Source: Chryseobacterium cucumeris (GTDB taxonomy: Bacteria > Bacteroidota > Bacteroidia > Flavobacteriales > Weeksellaceae). Taken from it: a stretch of DNA of 64,000 nucleotides. The notes beneath the pieces are model-generated. The model ran no database searches. It had not been told where the DNA came from and saw nothing but the letters and a program-made list of their open reading frames with translations. The position numbers were made by a program, and so were the translations under genes. Numbering within the stretch: the first letter of the stretch is position 1; the number at the start of each line of letters is the position of its first letter. Where the stretch lies: NCBI RefSeq assembly GCF_001593385.1, contig NZ_LUVZ01000023.1, positions 434,001 through 498,000 on the forward strand, in the 5' to 3' direction. Below are positions 63,439-64,000 of the stretch, piece after piece.

Positions 63439-64000
63439 ATGAAATATTTAAATAAAACAGTTGTTTCTCTTGCGATAGCCGGAATGTCATTACTTTCCGG
63501 TAATGTAAGTGCCCAGTTTTTGGGCGGACACAGGCTTAAAAGTGATGAAGACGGACCAAAAGGGCAGTTTATGGTGTACGGTTCATTAGACTATTCTAAA
63601 ATTACAACACCATCAAGCAGCAGCAGTACCGTTTCCAGTGCACCGCTTGGAGTAGGGTACTTCATCAATAATAATGACCTTATCGGAGTTAATTATGCTT
63701 ACTCGCAGAATACAGTGGACCACAATGTAGTTTACAAGCAAAATGAAGCGGGAATCTGGTATAGTCCTTCAGTAATGCTTGGAAAATATTTTATGTTGAT
63801 TGGTCAGGTGGATGCCCACTATGTTTGGGGACAGCAACTTTCAACAGCAGCGGATGCTATGCAGAATTTTAACGGATTCCGTCTTCGTGCCTATCCTTTG
63901 ATCGGAATAGTATTAGGAGGAGGCTGGGCCCTGAAATTCAAATTTGCAGAACTTTCAATGCTTCAGACCAAAACAAAAGAAGAAGGCTGGACGAAAAGCT
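63439..64000 (+). CDS. Outer-membrane beta-barrel protein after ureC (cut by window edge)
   Basis: The open frame runs from the ATG at 63439 to the window edge (187 codons). It begins with a signal peptide (MKYLNKTVVSLAIAGMSLLSGNVSAQ). The mature part alternates aromatic and polar residues as barrel strands: KGQFMVYGSLDYSKITT, APLGVGYFINNNDLIGVNYAYS, GIWYSPSVMLGKYFMLIGQVDAHYVWG and FRLRAYPLIGIVLGGGWALKFKFAEL. It follows ureC after a long hairpin, 112 bases away. A role in urea or nickel passage across the outer membrane is plausible from position only. Confidence 0.65.
   Translation, partial: MKYLNKTVVSLAIAGMSLLSGNVSAQFLGGHRLKSDEDGPKGQFMVYGSLDYSKITTPSSSSSTVSSAPLGVGYFINNNDLIGVNYAYSQNTVDHNVVYKQNEAGIWYSPSVMLGKYFMLIGQVDAHYVWGQQLSTAADAMQNFNGFRLRAYPLIGIVLGGGWALKFKFAELSMLQTKTKEEGWTKS

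Noticed and set aside
1-64000. tRNA and rRNA genes
   Set aside because: All longer intergenic stretches were read for tRNA-like arms and none was found.

Overview
The window looks like about 64 kb of chromosome from a flavobacterium of the Chryseobacterium/Weeksellaceae group. This is inferred from AT-rich DNA, very short leaders, many exact copies of the Bacteroidota -7 promoter element TAnnTTTG, gliding and type IX secretion (T9SS) genes (gldJ, porU, porV), a T9SS type A sorting domain, a subclass B1 metallo-beta-lactamase and many small secreted or lipidated proteins. No rRNA, tRNA, CRISPR array, insertion sequence or prophage was recognised.

Left part (1-19 kb): a truncated BspA-like surface protein, yiaA, two tandem lipoproteins with YD/RHS-like repeats, ahcY, a HugZ-like protein, a phosphopantetheinyl transferase, an FUSC-family membrane protein and a metallo-beta-lactamase lipoprotein. 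Four tandem copies of a 97-bp repeat follow. Next come porU-porV on the minus strand and gldJ, divergent from them, with murF after it, then a NUDIX hydrolase and an SRPBCC-like protein.

Accessory island (about 19.4-30.5 kb): a minus-strand operon encodes a T9SS-sorted beta-propeller-like protein, a 1141-residue SpvB/RHS-type protein, and an RHS protein whose variable C-terminus carries a HExxES motif. It is followed by a small secreted probable immunity protein. Downstream lie an NTF2-fold immunity lipoprotein and a second, DUF2185/Imm33-like immunity gene broken by an in-frame TAA. A frameshifted XRE regulator remnant borders the island. This cluster is the best candidate for a poorly described system: a polymorphic toxin packaged with a T9SS-exported partner.

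Middle (30.5-51 kb): anmK, lptC and an outer-membrane barrel form one operon. Then come an aldehyde dehydrogenase, holB, a TetR-TolC-EmrA-EmrB efflux operon, a DoxD-DoxA fusion, an alpha/beta hydrolase, a MazG-like/Tag pair, an HxlR regulator divergent from an NAD(P)H oxidoreductase, a patatin, a CorA transporter and fabH.

Right part (51-64 kb): three tandem paralogous secreted proteins, a thioredoxin-fold protein, a TPR/AraC regulator, a possible small RNA, two small lipoproteins (one downstream of a heptamer repeat), pruA, and the start of a urease operon (ureA, ureB, ureC) followed by an outer-membrane barrel cut by the window edge.
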